Assembly: GCA_007449985.2 (NCBI GenBank)
Contig: VIIQ02000180.1
Location: 27,501 to 91,500, forward strand
Direction: 5' to 3'
Length of the DNA: 64,000 bases
DNA from: Desmodesmus armatus
Taxonomy: Eukaryota; Chlorophyta; Chlorophyceae; Sphaeropleales; Scenedesmaceae
In this document: positions 54,252 through 64,000 of the stretch, one piece after another
Position numbering within the stretch: the stretch's first letter is position 1
Layout: every line of letters starts with the position of its first letter
The notes under the pieces: generated by a model
What the model was told of the DNA's origin: nothing
Seen by the model: only the letters and a program-made list of their open reading frames with translations
The model's database searches: none
Position numbers and translations under genes: made by a program

Positions 54252-56577
54252 ATGCTGTTGGCAGCCTGTGCCAACCTGCTAACCGCGCGCCAGGGGTGTG
54301 GAGCCTGGAGTGGGGGTGGAGTGCAGACGTGGAGACTGGTCAAGCAGGTGACACAGCAGTAGAGCCGAGCTGAGACCTGCTGTCGCACACCCTATAAGTT
54401 CCTTATTTATTACTTCCACACCTTGGACTGGACCGTTGCATCACCAGAGCCAAGATCTCTTGTGTGCAAGCCAAGATGCATGACCTTTGTTTGACTAGCT
54501 AGGCAGTCCAACCGTACGAAACGTATTGCTGTCCCCCCTGCAGGCGTGTGTGCTGAGGCAAGCCCACACCAGACGGGATGCTGCTGCTTCAAGGGACAAT
54601 CAGACAGCCAGCACAGACTCTGACACAGCCAGTGGCCGCCAGGAGGGCATAAAGACAGCCAGCACAGCCAAGCTTGGCCCAGAGCCCTGCAGTTGCAGCA
54701 GACTGGTGCACAGGCAGCATCAGCGCACAGGCGGGGGGTTGCAGCAACTGCCGCAAGCACGGGGGTCGTCATCAGGTAGAGCAGCAGCAGATGCAGGGCT
54801 TGAAGGAGCTGCCACACCAGCACTGCATCCGCCAACCTTGGCAGACCAGGGGCCCACCATGCACAAGCCCTACTCCCATCTTGTCCAGAGCCACTTTTGC
54901 CTGAGGACGTGTAAGCACATCACAATAGCCAGCGCCCTGTGCACCGACATAGAGGCCTTCCAGTTTGCACATGGCAGCTGCTCAGTTCAGGTGTCCTTTG
55001 TGAGCCACCTAGGTGACTGGAACCTTGAGGGGTATGTGCAGCAGCATCCCGTCATGCAGCAGCTGCAGCAGGTGCAGCAGTGGGTAGCAGCACAGGCCTC
55101 AGACTCTGCAGCAGGCTACACCACTCAGGTACTTGGGCCCTTTGAGGCTATCGCCAACCTGAGGAAAGGACAATTGCAACTGACTAAGCTGCGTGTGGCA
55201 AGGATCCTGCAGGCACTGGGGTATGCTGCAGCCTCGCATGCCGTGGTTCTGCAAGAAAGGGTGAGCTTACGCAGTCCCCATCAACAAATGCTGAATGACA
55301 GGTGTTTATGCTCGCACGGCTGGCATTGCCATGTTACACAGCTGCCAACTGTCACCAGGCCTTTTGATGTGTGTTTGACATCGCAATGGCCACACACCTG
55401 AGAAAACCATCATTTAGCCCTGAACTAGCTTTCAAACGACAACCCTAGCTGTGTCATGTTGTGCTGTGTGCAGCTCCTTAGCGGCGAAGCGCCCCAGTTT
55501 GTGCTGCACACCATGCCGGTCTCACATGAGGCACGAAACTCACACAGAAACAAGCTTGCCCAGATGATAAGCCGTGCTGGTGAGGGCCCGGGCCTGCAGG
55601 TGTTCCCCGGCAGCGTGCCAGAGGTTGCTCTGGTGAGCGGGGCAGGGGGGTGGGGCTTGTGTTGTGTTGAACTATCGGTGGACTTTGCACAGCCTTGCTC
55701 CAGCTGCAGGCAGGAGGGCCCGCTGAATACACTACCTGGTACATACTGCAAAGTGGGTGGTGTGAGGCGGTCTTGACGGGTGCATAACGCCAGCGTACTC
55801 CACCTAGGACACGTGATCCACTGCATTTTGCGGCTTTTGCGGAGCAAGCACAGGCTGCAACTGCCATCTGCTAGCTTGACTCAGCGACCACACGATGCTG
55901 TTGGTATCCGCACTGTAGCGACGTCCCAAGTCCCACGTCTGACTTGTTTGCCATCAGCTGCATCCTCCTGATGTCATGTGTGCCTTGCAGGCTGGCAACA
56001 TATACTCATCCGGGAGTCAATGGGGCGCCTACACCATCCCCAGGGTGCTCATTTGCTCCCAGCTGCCAGCTGACACCACCTACCCCTTGAAGCTGACACT
56101 CACCCTGATGGACAGCCCAGGTGAGCTCCTCACAGCAAGGTAGCGTGCATGAGGTGTGGTAGATCAGGCTGCTTGCCACACCCTACTGGCAACCTACTGG
56201 CAACATTCCGTATGCCGTGTGTGGTAAGCTGTCGCTTCCTTCGACCCGATGCTTCCATGATGCTCAGCTGAGTCGATCTCAAAGTTCGCAAGTGCCTGCA
56301 AGATGGTGGGGGTAAGGATCACTGATGTCAGCTTGGTCACAACCACATACATGTCCCTCCTGTGTGTGCAGGGCAGCAGCGCCAAAGCAGCCGGCAGCTG
56401 GGCCAGTGGCAGGTCAAGGCTTACAGCTTACAAGATGGCGGACAGATCGTGCTTGGCAGGTCCCGCATCTTGGGAGATTATGTAGGCTACAGTGCCGCCA
56501 AAGCGTCCCTTCTATATGACCCAACCCAGGGTGTCAAGCTGACACTGACGCTGGCAGCCACAGCTGGGCAGCCCTGA
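54252..56577 (+). CDS. Unrecognised five-exon gene
   Basis: Exons 54544-55260, 55474-55632, 55991-56120 and 56372-56577 join in phase 0, 0, 1 and end at TGA 56575-56577. A first exon 54252-54347 (MLLAACANLLTARQ, phase 0) is plausible but less sure; with it the protein is 435 residues. The N-terminal part is Ser/Ala-rich. Distinct segments follow: DIEAFQFAHGSCSVQVSFVS with HLGDWNLEGYVQQHPV; GEAPQFVLHTMPVSHEARNS; and, in the last two exons, a beta-rich region (WGAYTIPRVLICSQLP, YPLKLTLTLMDSPG, LGQWQVKAYSLQDGG, LGDYVGYSAAKASLLYD, GVKLTLTLAA). The end looks like a compact beta-sandwich with hydrophobic/polar alternation. I know no family with these motifs. Confidence 0.6.
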
Positions 56578-56941
56578 CCCAAAGGTTGAACAACATTTGG
56601 CTCCAGCAGCAGCGCCCACAGCCCACCCAACTGGCATCACAGTATTTGCTTCTCTTTGAGGTAGGCCGTAACCCAACCCACTCCTGGCGTACGGTTCGCA
56701 CAGAGGCAGCAGCCAATGTTTGTGCAGTCCCTGCTAGTATGCGCGAACAAATCATGTGACATGGCTGTACAGTCACTAGCTGACAGAAGCACTGCTGCTG
56801 CATCAGCACCAGCAGCAGTCACACACCACCTGCTCAGTGTGGTGCCGTCGAGTCACTCCAGCACCCCTCACAGCACAATCTTGCCCTGCCAGCAAAGAGG
56901 GCTGCAGCAAAGAGGGTAGGGATCAACAGAGTCGTGGGGGA

Positions 56942-57451
56942 ATGGCAGCAATACAACAGCCAGCAACTTCATGCAGCAGCAAGAAGCCAGCGCTGCAATG
57001 CAGGCCCCTTGCCGCCCCCCTGAGTAGGGCTTTCACTCATCCAGCCTCCTTCCCCGGGCACTGGAAGTTGCTGCTCTGTCACAATGGATACTATGTTGCT
57101 GTGCAGGGTGGTGGTGTCGACTGTAGCCAACAAGACGTACCAACAACAGCACAAGACGTGCCAGCAGGAGGGTGTTGACCGACCTGTGCTGCTGCTGCAG
57201 CAGCCTTGCAGTCACCGACGCAGTCTTGTGGTCCTGCAGCCCTAGGGGCAGGAAAGCTGCAAGCTGCAGAGCCAGATCAACAGCAGTTGGAGCAGTCTTG
57301 TGGCTATGTGCATGCAGTCATGGGCAAGCTGGGTGTGGAAGTGGACACCCCAAGTCTCTGGTTGATGCATGTTGCGCAGGGCAAATGCCATACCAGGGCG
57401 ATGGTCCTGGGTGACGTGGGTGGCAGGCTGTGTGCTTATTATGTGCACTGA
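56942..57451 (+). CDS. Candidate gene or gene remnant, unknown
   Basis: From ATG 56942 a frame reads MAAIQQPATSCSSKK and then HWKLLLCHNGYYVAVQGGG before a TGA at 57176. After a CTGCTGCTGCAG acceptor-like site the same frame resumes with LEQSCGYVHAVMGKLGVEVD and LGDVGGRLCAYYVH before TGA at 57449. The pieces look protein-like, but I could not join them with a good donor and acceptor. It may be a broken gene. Confidence 0.25.
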
Positions 57452-57462
57452 CGCCAGTGCAA

Positions 57463-57535
57463 TGCACATGGTTGTTTCATTGCAGCAGGCGCCTCACAGT
57501 GTGTACACTGTGTAGGTTGTTGTGGAAGTTGGCTG
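57463..57535 (+). repeat. Dispersed repeat, copy 2
   Basis: This is the partner of the repeat at 53560-53640, in the same orientation. It keeps one CACAGTGTGTACACTGTG unit, itself a near-palindrome. Confidence 0.6.
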
Positions 57536-57744
57536 CTTATATCCATGGATGTATGTTACGAGACAGGGCTAGCCATGGCTTGTTGAATACTTTTGATTGA
57601 ATGGTGAAAATGACATTTGATGTGCAGTACCCCAACCCCTTCCCCCTCAAAATCAACATGTGCACTGTCGGCTGACTGTATTGCACTGTCAGTGCAACCG
57701 TTGTGGCACTGCCACTCAAGTTCAGCCAGCATTTCTAGGTGCAG

Positions 57745-60700
57745 TTACAACGAGTTGATCAAATTCCTGGCTGCTTCATCAGCAGCCTGGTTGGCTTCCT
57801 CATCCAGTTCAGGGTTTGTGGAGCAGCTGTGCGCATCTGGATCACACCCAGGGTACACCTGCGGGGGCAACAGGCAGCAGCAACACACCAAGAACATGTG
57901 ACTTGGTGGCACTGCGGCGGTAGTTCAGCTTGAAAAACATGAAGCTGTGAAGTGTGCTGTATGATGGGCACCAAATCATGGCGCCATGTTCGTATGTTTG
58001 AGTGAGTGTACATGGCAAAGTCAAAGTTGCACAGCACGGATTGCGGACTAAGTTGGTTCCATGCATGTATGGTGCAGCCGGGTGCGTGGACATGTGGAAA
58101 CTATCCACCCTCTGTCAAAGGGATCAGCCGTGCCTGCTTGTGGTGCTGCCACCTGGCAGCACCAGCGCTGTTGCAGGCCTGTTCTTTTCTGATGTCAGCA
58201 CAAGACACGAACCACACAGTGAAGATTGCAATTCATCAACCATGCATGTGCGCGTATGCTGCAGGTGGGCTGTGTGGTGTGTACGTTGAACTACAGAGTG
58301 GTACCGCACCTGTCTGATGTCACTCCAGCCTAGCTCCTTGAAGCATGCACAGCGCCAATTGGGTTGGCCATTCACCATGCTGACATACAGCTTGCGCGGG
58401 TACAACCCATCATCACACCACACGCGCCCGCCTGCAAACAATCACACCATATCCAACCGTATATGTACAAACAAAAAATTACGTAATAGTGTACTACGGC
58501 AAGACTTGACTACGGCAGTAGTTGTGGGATATACTCTTCAGCCCAGGCCCTGGGGAAGAACTAGTACAGGTAAGTTGCCCCAAGGGTTGTAGGGACGGTG
58601 TGTCGGCTGGATGCACCATACAGGTTGTGGTGTGTGGTGTAGGAGTGGAAGATCTGCTGCTGCTGGTGACAGTTGCGGCAGACAGTTGCAACAAACAAGC
58701 TGAAAGCGTCTGTGCCAGATGCCAGCCGCTGATGTAAAACAGCTGCAGGCACACACCTGAGGGCTTCATAGCGGGGTGCGCGGTAGCAGCCAGGACATGC
58801 TTACAAAGGGACGGCATCTCCATGCGCGTTGCTGGTGCCCGCAAGTGCATGCCAGTCTGCTGCCAGCACGGCATGCAATGCGTACCCACCTTCCGCATCT
58901 GTCCATTTGCTGTTGCAGTTGGGCCACTTTGCGACCTCATCCTCTTGTTGCTCCTGCAACACCAGGCAACACAGGCAACACACACCATCATCTCGCTGCC
59001 ATGCCCAGCTCATGCTGTAGACAAAACCTGGGGTCCACACTATACACCCTGACGTTGCACACTCAGAGCGCACTGAGGCCACAGCGCAGACAGCCACTCG
59101 AAATTGGTCCACGCTGCCTAGCCCGGAACCCTACAACATTGCCCTCCTGCCCCCTACATGCCACAACAACACACCATACCATGTTATGCTGAGCAGCTCA
59201 ACATGGACCGACTGCTCCACACACTGCTGGCAAACATGAAGGGACCAACGTGGTTACAAAAAGGACACACACAGCTGCTTGGTTGCAGCAGTCCGCACCT
59301 TAATCTTTTTGCCCTGTGCTGCTTTGTCGTGTACTGCTGCAAGCGCGGCAGTAGCCGTGCCGGCCTCATCATAGAAGTTGCCCACGACCCGGCCCATCCT
59401 TGGGTATGTCTGCACCAGCACCAGCACACCATGTGTTTTGAAGATCCAGCCTCAGTGTTTACACACACAAGCAGCAGCAGCATCAGGCCTAGCGGATGCA
59501 CATGCACCAGGACGCACACCACATGCAGGGTACTGCAATAACTGCAGACCTGACAGCAGATGTAGTGTTGCACCTTTGGTTATCCCGGCAGGATGACTTT
59601 GGGACCAAAACAAGACAGCAGAAGCAGTACAAGTGTTCCTGGCTGCTGCAACCACAGGCCCCCAGCAGCCGCCTGCCAGTCCCCGCTGCTGCCACCGGTT
59701 CACTGAGCGAAGGGAACTAGTACATGCTGAGAGCGTGATTGCACTGCGTCTCCCACCTTCATGTAGAAGTCCAGCCAGCCCACGAGGCCATGGCAGGCCT
59801 CAGCGTCCAACTCTGACACATCATCAGTCACATCAGCCTCAAAGTCACCTGCAGCAGCAGCAGCAGCAGCAGCAGCACCAGACCCAGACCCAGACCCAGA
59901 CCCAGCTTGCACTTGCTCACAAAGCAAGGAGTCTGTTGAGGTCTTCCCAGGCGAGGATGAGGATCGTCATGCATTTGGGGTGGTGTGTGTGTTGGAGGAA
60001 GGGGGAGTCACATGCACAATCTCACCCGCACATTGCTGAACACATCCATCTTGTGAAATGGGGAGGTGAGCTGATGTGTGAACATGCTGAGGGCACCTGC
60101 ACCCATCGCCTGAAAAGTCATCCATGTGTGGCATGAGCATGATGCATCCTATGCTGTATGTATGTACAGAAAGGCTCCAGGTGCGACATGTGACACAGCA
60201 AGTACTGGTGCCATAGTAGACCTTGGCATGCATGCGCATTGCCTACTTCAGCACTGAAGTGTGGGCTCCTCCCTCGCTCTTACATAACACACCAGCTGTG
60301 CTTGCTGATTACAGACACAGGCGGTACCAATGCTGCCGGCAGCGAGCCCCGGCTTTTTCAACATTGTGCAGCATGTGCACAATCCTGCCGCACCTGTAAT
60401 AAAGCTCTTGCTGCCATCTGTGCCGGCAAAATGACCATACCCCTCGCCAGCACCTGTGATGCAAAAGCAGGAGGGGGCCGGAGGGGGCACAAAGGGGACT
60501 GACAGCGTAATCACCAATGCTTGATGCCATCACTCATGACATTTAGAAAGTCAAGAGACAAAGGGCCGGCAATCGCCCACAACCTATCAGCTGCTGCCAA
60601 CACGCCATATGTGCGGCTGCTTCATCCTAGCTGATGAGATTGCACACACTGCAGCTGAACGCGCTCAAACTCAAGCTCTGACTTGGGTCTTCGAAACGAG

Positions 60701-61380
60701 CCTACCATAGAATTGGGGCTTGGCAGACACGTCAAACACCTCCCCCAGAATCGCCATGTAAATCTTGCTGCCGCCTGCTGGGTTGTCTGACGTGTACTGT
60801 GCCAGCTGCTGTGCTGTGTACAGCTGGTCCTGGCGGCCCAAACGGCTGACAAGGGTCTGCAGGCGCGGCGGGAGGTGCTCCTGCACTTCAGTATGTTCAA
60901 GTACACAGCACGGCACACAGGATGTGGCTGTGCGCCTGGCCAGCTGCATTGGTTGGCAAAGTTGCATCTGAATGGTGTAGGGAGACATGTGCTGTACCTC
61001 AAAAGCAAGTGCAGAAAAGCGCGTTTGTTGATGAATACCGGCATGCTTTGTGCGGGTAGCTGAATTGTGGTTGCGACCAGCCAGCACCTGACTGTGCTGT
61101 GCAAAGGCGTCGGTTATAGTCACATCTAAACACTTGACTGAACAGCAGGCCTGAACAGCGTGGGCATTGGTATGTACCTTACCTGGACAGGTTCCAACTG
61201 CCTGCGCAGCTGCAGTTGCAGCTCAGTGTTTTGTGAAATCATACCAGCTGTCACAATGCATGTGGCTGCCAGCATCGACACCAGTCGTGCAAGCATAGCG
61301 CCAGGTGCTCGCCGTTGCTGCACACTTGACTGCTGCTGTGTCGCATGCTGCTGCGGTTGCTCAGCTGCACCTGCAGGCAT
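57745..61380 (-). CDS. Neuferricin/CYB5D2-like cytochrome b5 heme-binding domain protein
   Basis: Neuferricin is a membrane-linked MAPR-family heme protein. Eight exons, all in phase: 61380-61183, 60880-60706, 60453-60394, 59848-59757, 59409-59299, 58953-58890, 58431-58310, 57858-57745; 311 residues, TAA at 57747-57745. Residues ~28-48 form a membrane segment (MLARLVSMLAATCIVTAGMI). The b5-like fold starts at ~86 (LYTAQQLAQY), with KIYMAILGEVFDVSAKPQFY, then GAGEGYGHFAGTDGSKSFIT, GDFEADVTDDVSELD, LVGWLDFYMK and RVVGNFYDEAG. The Cys-rich tail typical of neuferricin follows: WPNCNSKW, GRVWCDDGLYPR, WRCACFKELGW and VYPGCDPDAHSCS. Order and spacing match the family throughout. The stop codon overlaps a TGTAA, so the poly(A) site may be very close. 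ATG 61380 is the first in frame; GCCTGCAG just after it could be a cryptic acceptor. Confidence 0.85.
59878..59905. repeat. (GGGTCT)n hexanucleotide repeat on the minus strand, in an intron
   Basis: Four GGGTCT units lie just upstream, on the minus strand, of the acceptor of exon 4 of the neuferricin-like gene. A (CAG/CTG) tract separates them from the exon. Confidence 0.8.
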
Positions 61381-62659
61381 TCAAGTTAATTTTCGGGAAC
61401 ATAAAGGGATTGGGATTGAGCAAGGCTATCACTGGTAACAGTGTCTGTGATTTTACCAGGCAGAAATCGACCCCTGCCCCAACACCAACTGCTACCTGCT
61501 GCTGGCTCTTCCTGTCCAGGCTGTTGCTGCCTTGTGGCCCGCTGCCGTAGTGACATGGAGCCTTGTTGTTTTGTGAGTATGTGTGATTGCGGGACCTGGT
61601 TTTGTTGGTGATCCGCACTGATCTGCAGTGCCAATGGGACAGGTGCAACGGCAGCAAAAGGCACACTTCGACAACTGTTTCAACTTGTATGATCAATGTG
61701 CAGACGAACTCCTGCACCCATTGGTTGAACTTCCTTTGTTGCAACTGTCGACGGTTACGAGCACCGTCAACCGCAACGAACGGGAGTCTATGCAAGCTAC
61801 CCTGTTGACCTGATACAGTGGGGTCTTCAGCATCACCCAGATGCCTTCTTTCTTGTGCCCTTGTGCTGCAGCCTAGCACAGCATGACAGGCCAAGTTGAC
61901 CAGGAGCCTCACACTACAACACTGGACACCCCTTTCCACCAGATATGTGGTCGAGTGCCTCTTAATTGAATGCACTCGATGATCTGCTCAACGGACGCAG
62001 TGCCCGCTCCCCCCCTGGTAATGGTACAGGGCGACTTGACAGGCTCTGCTCTGCTTCCACACAGGGACACATGTGCTGTGCAGCACCGACAACTCAAAGG
62101 GGCAAGTGCCCCTTGACAGGTCAAAATGTACATGGTGTACTGTTACAGGAGTGACACGATTCCTGCCACGTATGCCAGCTTGCAGACAGATCCCTGCAAT
62201 GATAAAAGGTGCAGGGATTACCTGGGGCCACCTCAGGTGACCTGATGCACTGCTAAGTGCATGTTGTCTTGACCCCACCATTCACCCAACCCAAATCCAC
62301 CGTGCCAAACACCAAACCCACATCAAACCCTTGCTGCACCGCTGGCTGCTACCAACATGGTGGTTGTAAGTGACTTCAGGCAGTCACCTCAAACCTAAGT
62401 CACACATCACGGTGCAACCCACCGTATATACACTGTGGGAGCCACTGGCAGTACAACATCTGCACCAGTGTTGCTGAGCCAATGCAGCACATTGCCATCT
62501 GCCTGCCACAAACCTACCACCAGCAAGGAGTCAGGGAAACAATATACAACACAGTATACAGTGCACAAGCAACGTATAGAAACGTGCGCGTTGGCTGAAA
62601 CGGCACAGCAAAGTGCAGTACGCCAGCCAACCAGGTAGGCCTGCACCTTTGACCCTCAG
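61381..62659. other. Spacer between the neuferricin-like and helical-repeat genes
   Basis: One plus-strand frame at 61628-61813 (KAHFDNCFNLYDQCADELLH) follows a CTGCAG acceptor-like site and could be an exon, but nothing joins to it. Otherwise I see only flanking sequence. Confidence 0.4.
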
Positions 62660-62765
62660 GCTCTGCAGCTGAACTCCTCCATGAGCACAATCATCGCCCT
62701 ATCAAGGTGCCCAGCCAACTTGCTGGCCAAAACCCAAAAGGCTCCTGCACGTGGATTGATCGACC
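62660..62765 (-). repeat. Ghost copy of the 3' end of the helical-repeat gene
   Basis: GCAGCTGAACTCCTCCATGAG at 62666 repeats the last codons of the real gene 174 bases upstream on the coding strand. On the minus strand it ends LMEEFSCRA-stop, against LMEEFSCTA-stop in the gene. Homology fades over about 100 bases (CAAAACCCAAAAGGCTCC against CAAAAAACCTAAACGCCTCC). Confidence 0.75.
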
Positions 62766-62832
62766 ACAGCCCAGACACAGCAAAAGCACAGCACCTCAGC
62801 AACCGGGCGGGTCCTGCATAATCTCCAATTAG

Positions 62833-64000
62833 TCATGCTGTGCAGCTGAACTCCTCCATGAGTGCAGTCACATCCCTCAGCCAGGGAGCCCGTCCAACCT
62901 GCGTGCCAAAAAACCTAAACGCCTCCACAAACCCCAGCAGATCCTTCTGCCCCATCTCACCAACCCTGCCCCGCACCAGCACCACCAAACCCTGCAGCCA
63001 GGGCTCAGGAGGGGCACACCCCACAAACAGCAGCCCCCGGACAATACGCTGCAGCTCTTCTAGGGTGAAGTCTGAGGGCTGTGTTGCTGCAAACAGGGCT
63101 GACAGCATGGGGCGTGGCGGCGGCAGCAGCAGCAAAAGGCACGTGTAGGTCACACGGTGTGCCAGGCTGCCGGCGAGCATCAAGGGAACAGCTGCTGCCT
63201 GCCCGAGCAACTGCTCGGCTTCATCCTGCAGCAGCTGCTGCTGCTGCTTTGGGGTTGCTGGTGGGTGGGGCTGCTCTGCAGAGCTGACCCGCTGCTGCTG
63301 CTGCTGCTGCTGGAGGCAGTCCAGCACCTTCTGCCGAAATTCTGGCGTCTGCAGCCTGTCATCGTCAACATTCACGTTCACCCAGCGCATGCTGCACACT
63401 AGGGAGATAGTGAAGTCAGCTAGCTGCTGCAGCAAGACCTCCTCTGCAGCTGCCGTTGCTTCACACACAGCCGATGACGCGGCCGCTGCACCAGAATCCT
63501 GCTGCTGCCGCTGCTGCTGCTGCTGCTGTGTGACCAGCTGGCGTGCTAGGAGGTAGGAGTACACATTGGCAATGGTTGCAAGCCATTGCTCCCAGGCTGC
63601 AGGGTCTGCCGCTGACATTGGCCGCGACCAGCGGGGTGTGCCATAGCCTACACAGCACAGCAAGGCACAACATATGGTTTCACAGCTGCCGTATGCACCA
63701 CTTGCGGTCCTGTCTGCATGGATGCTGTATAAGATGCCGTGAAGTGCATGAGAGGAACACTGCTGCAGGTTTCCATCACATATACAGGGCTGCTGTGTGC
63801 CAAACAAGTGCCAAGCTGTGTTTACAAGGTGCTGTGACGGTTGCGTGCATGGCATTCTGGTAGGTGATCATAGCGATGAGTGAAGAGCCGGGTCCTCACC
63901 AATGGGCAGTGGCTGCACGACCTGTATGGGCAGAGCAGCAACAGCTGCCAGGATCTCTGCCAGGTGCTCAGGTTGACAGCTGTGGGCTCCGGCAGGAAGA
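62833..64000 (-). CDS. Chlorophyte helical-repeat protein (OPR/FASTK-like style), 3' part
   Basis: An exon from beyond the right edge ends at 63900 (HLAEILAAVAALPIQVVQPL). It joins in phase 1 to the last exon 63647-62833, which ends in TGA. The last ~80 residues have the roughly 38-residue degenerate repeat common in algal organelle RNA-binding proteins: FTLEELQRIVRGLLFVGCAP, PEPWLQGLVVLV, then QKDLLGFVEAFRFFGTQVG and PWLRDVTALMEEF. Such proteins usually control chloroplast or mitochondrial transcripts. The targeting sequence would be outside this window, so location and target are unknown. Poly-Gln stretches interrupt the helices. Confidence 0.6.

Noticed and set aside
61628..61813. Plus-strand CX6C peptide resembling a small mitochondrial CHCH protein
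   Set aside because: It has only one cysteine pair, the spacing is wrong for CX9C, and no start or partner exon was found.

Overview
This window looks like nuclear DNA of a GC-rich green alga. The supported genes are spliced at GT-AG introns of about 100-600 bases. TGTAA, the chlorophyte poly(A) signal, lies downstream of several stops. Coding exons are packed with (CAG)n/(GCT)n tracts encoding poly-Gln and poly-Ala. A chlorophycean such as a member of the Sphaeropleales is my guess from style alone; nothing here fixes the species. No bacterial, plasmid, viral or CRISPR features were seen.

Layout, left to right. Positions 1-5282 hold two tandem minus-strand F-box/leucine-rich-repeat genes, the first cut by the window edge and the second with an in-frame stop in its F-box. 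A minus-strand ASMT/HIOMT-type O-methyltransferase (7476-10451) follows, divergent from a very large low-complexity gene of unknown function (11023-19992, +). A four-exon coiled-coil gene lies at 21444-24230 (+). After a mostly empty 4.6 kb with one weak candidate gene comes a large minus-strand homologue of the meiotic crossover protein SHOC1/ZIP2 (28852-37949). Then come a four-pass MARVEL-like membrane protein (40338-42060, -), a 901-residue HEAT/ARM-like helical protein (42704-46424, -), and, divergent from it, an ATRIP-like coiled-coil protein (46797-53120, +). The right end holds an unrecognised gene (54252-56577, +), a neuferricin/CYB5D2-type cytochrome-b5-domain protein (57745-61380, -) and the 3' part of a chlorophyte helical-repeat protein (62833-64000, -). 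The genes do not form an obvious pathway. SHOC1 and ATRIP both belong to DNA-break processing, but nothing shows that they are co-regulated.

Exon models were built by hand by requiring each splice pair to keep the reading phase; for most genes all junctions and the stop codon agree arithmetically.

Two patterns run through the window. First, at least five genes carry decayed tandem copies of pieces of their own exons, usually an exon edge with its splice site, lying in the next intron or just past the stop ('ghost exons'). Second, six places need exactly one extra C or G inside a C/G run to restore a clearly homologous or repeat-supported frame. That is best explained by consensus deletions in the assembly, and it matters for anyone annotating this region automatically.
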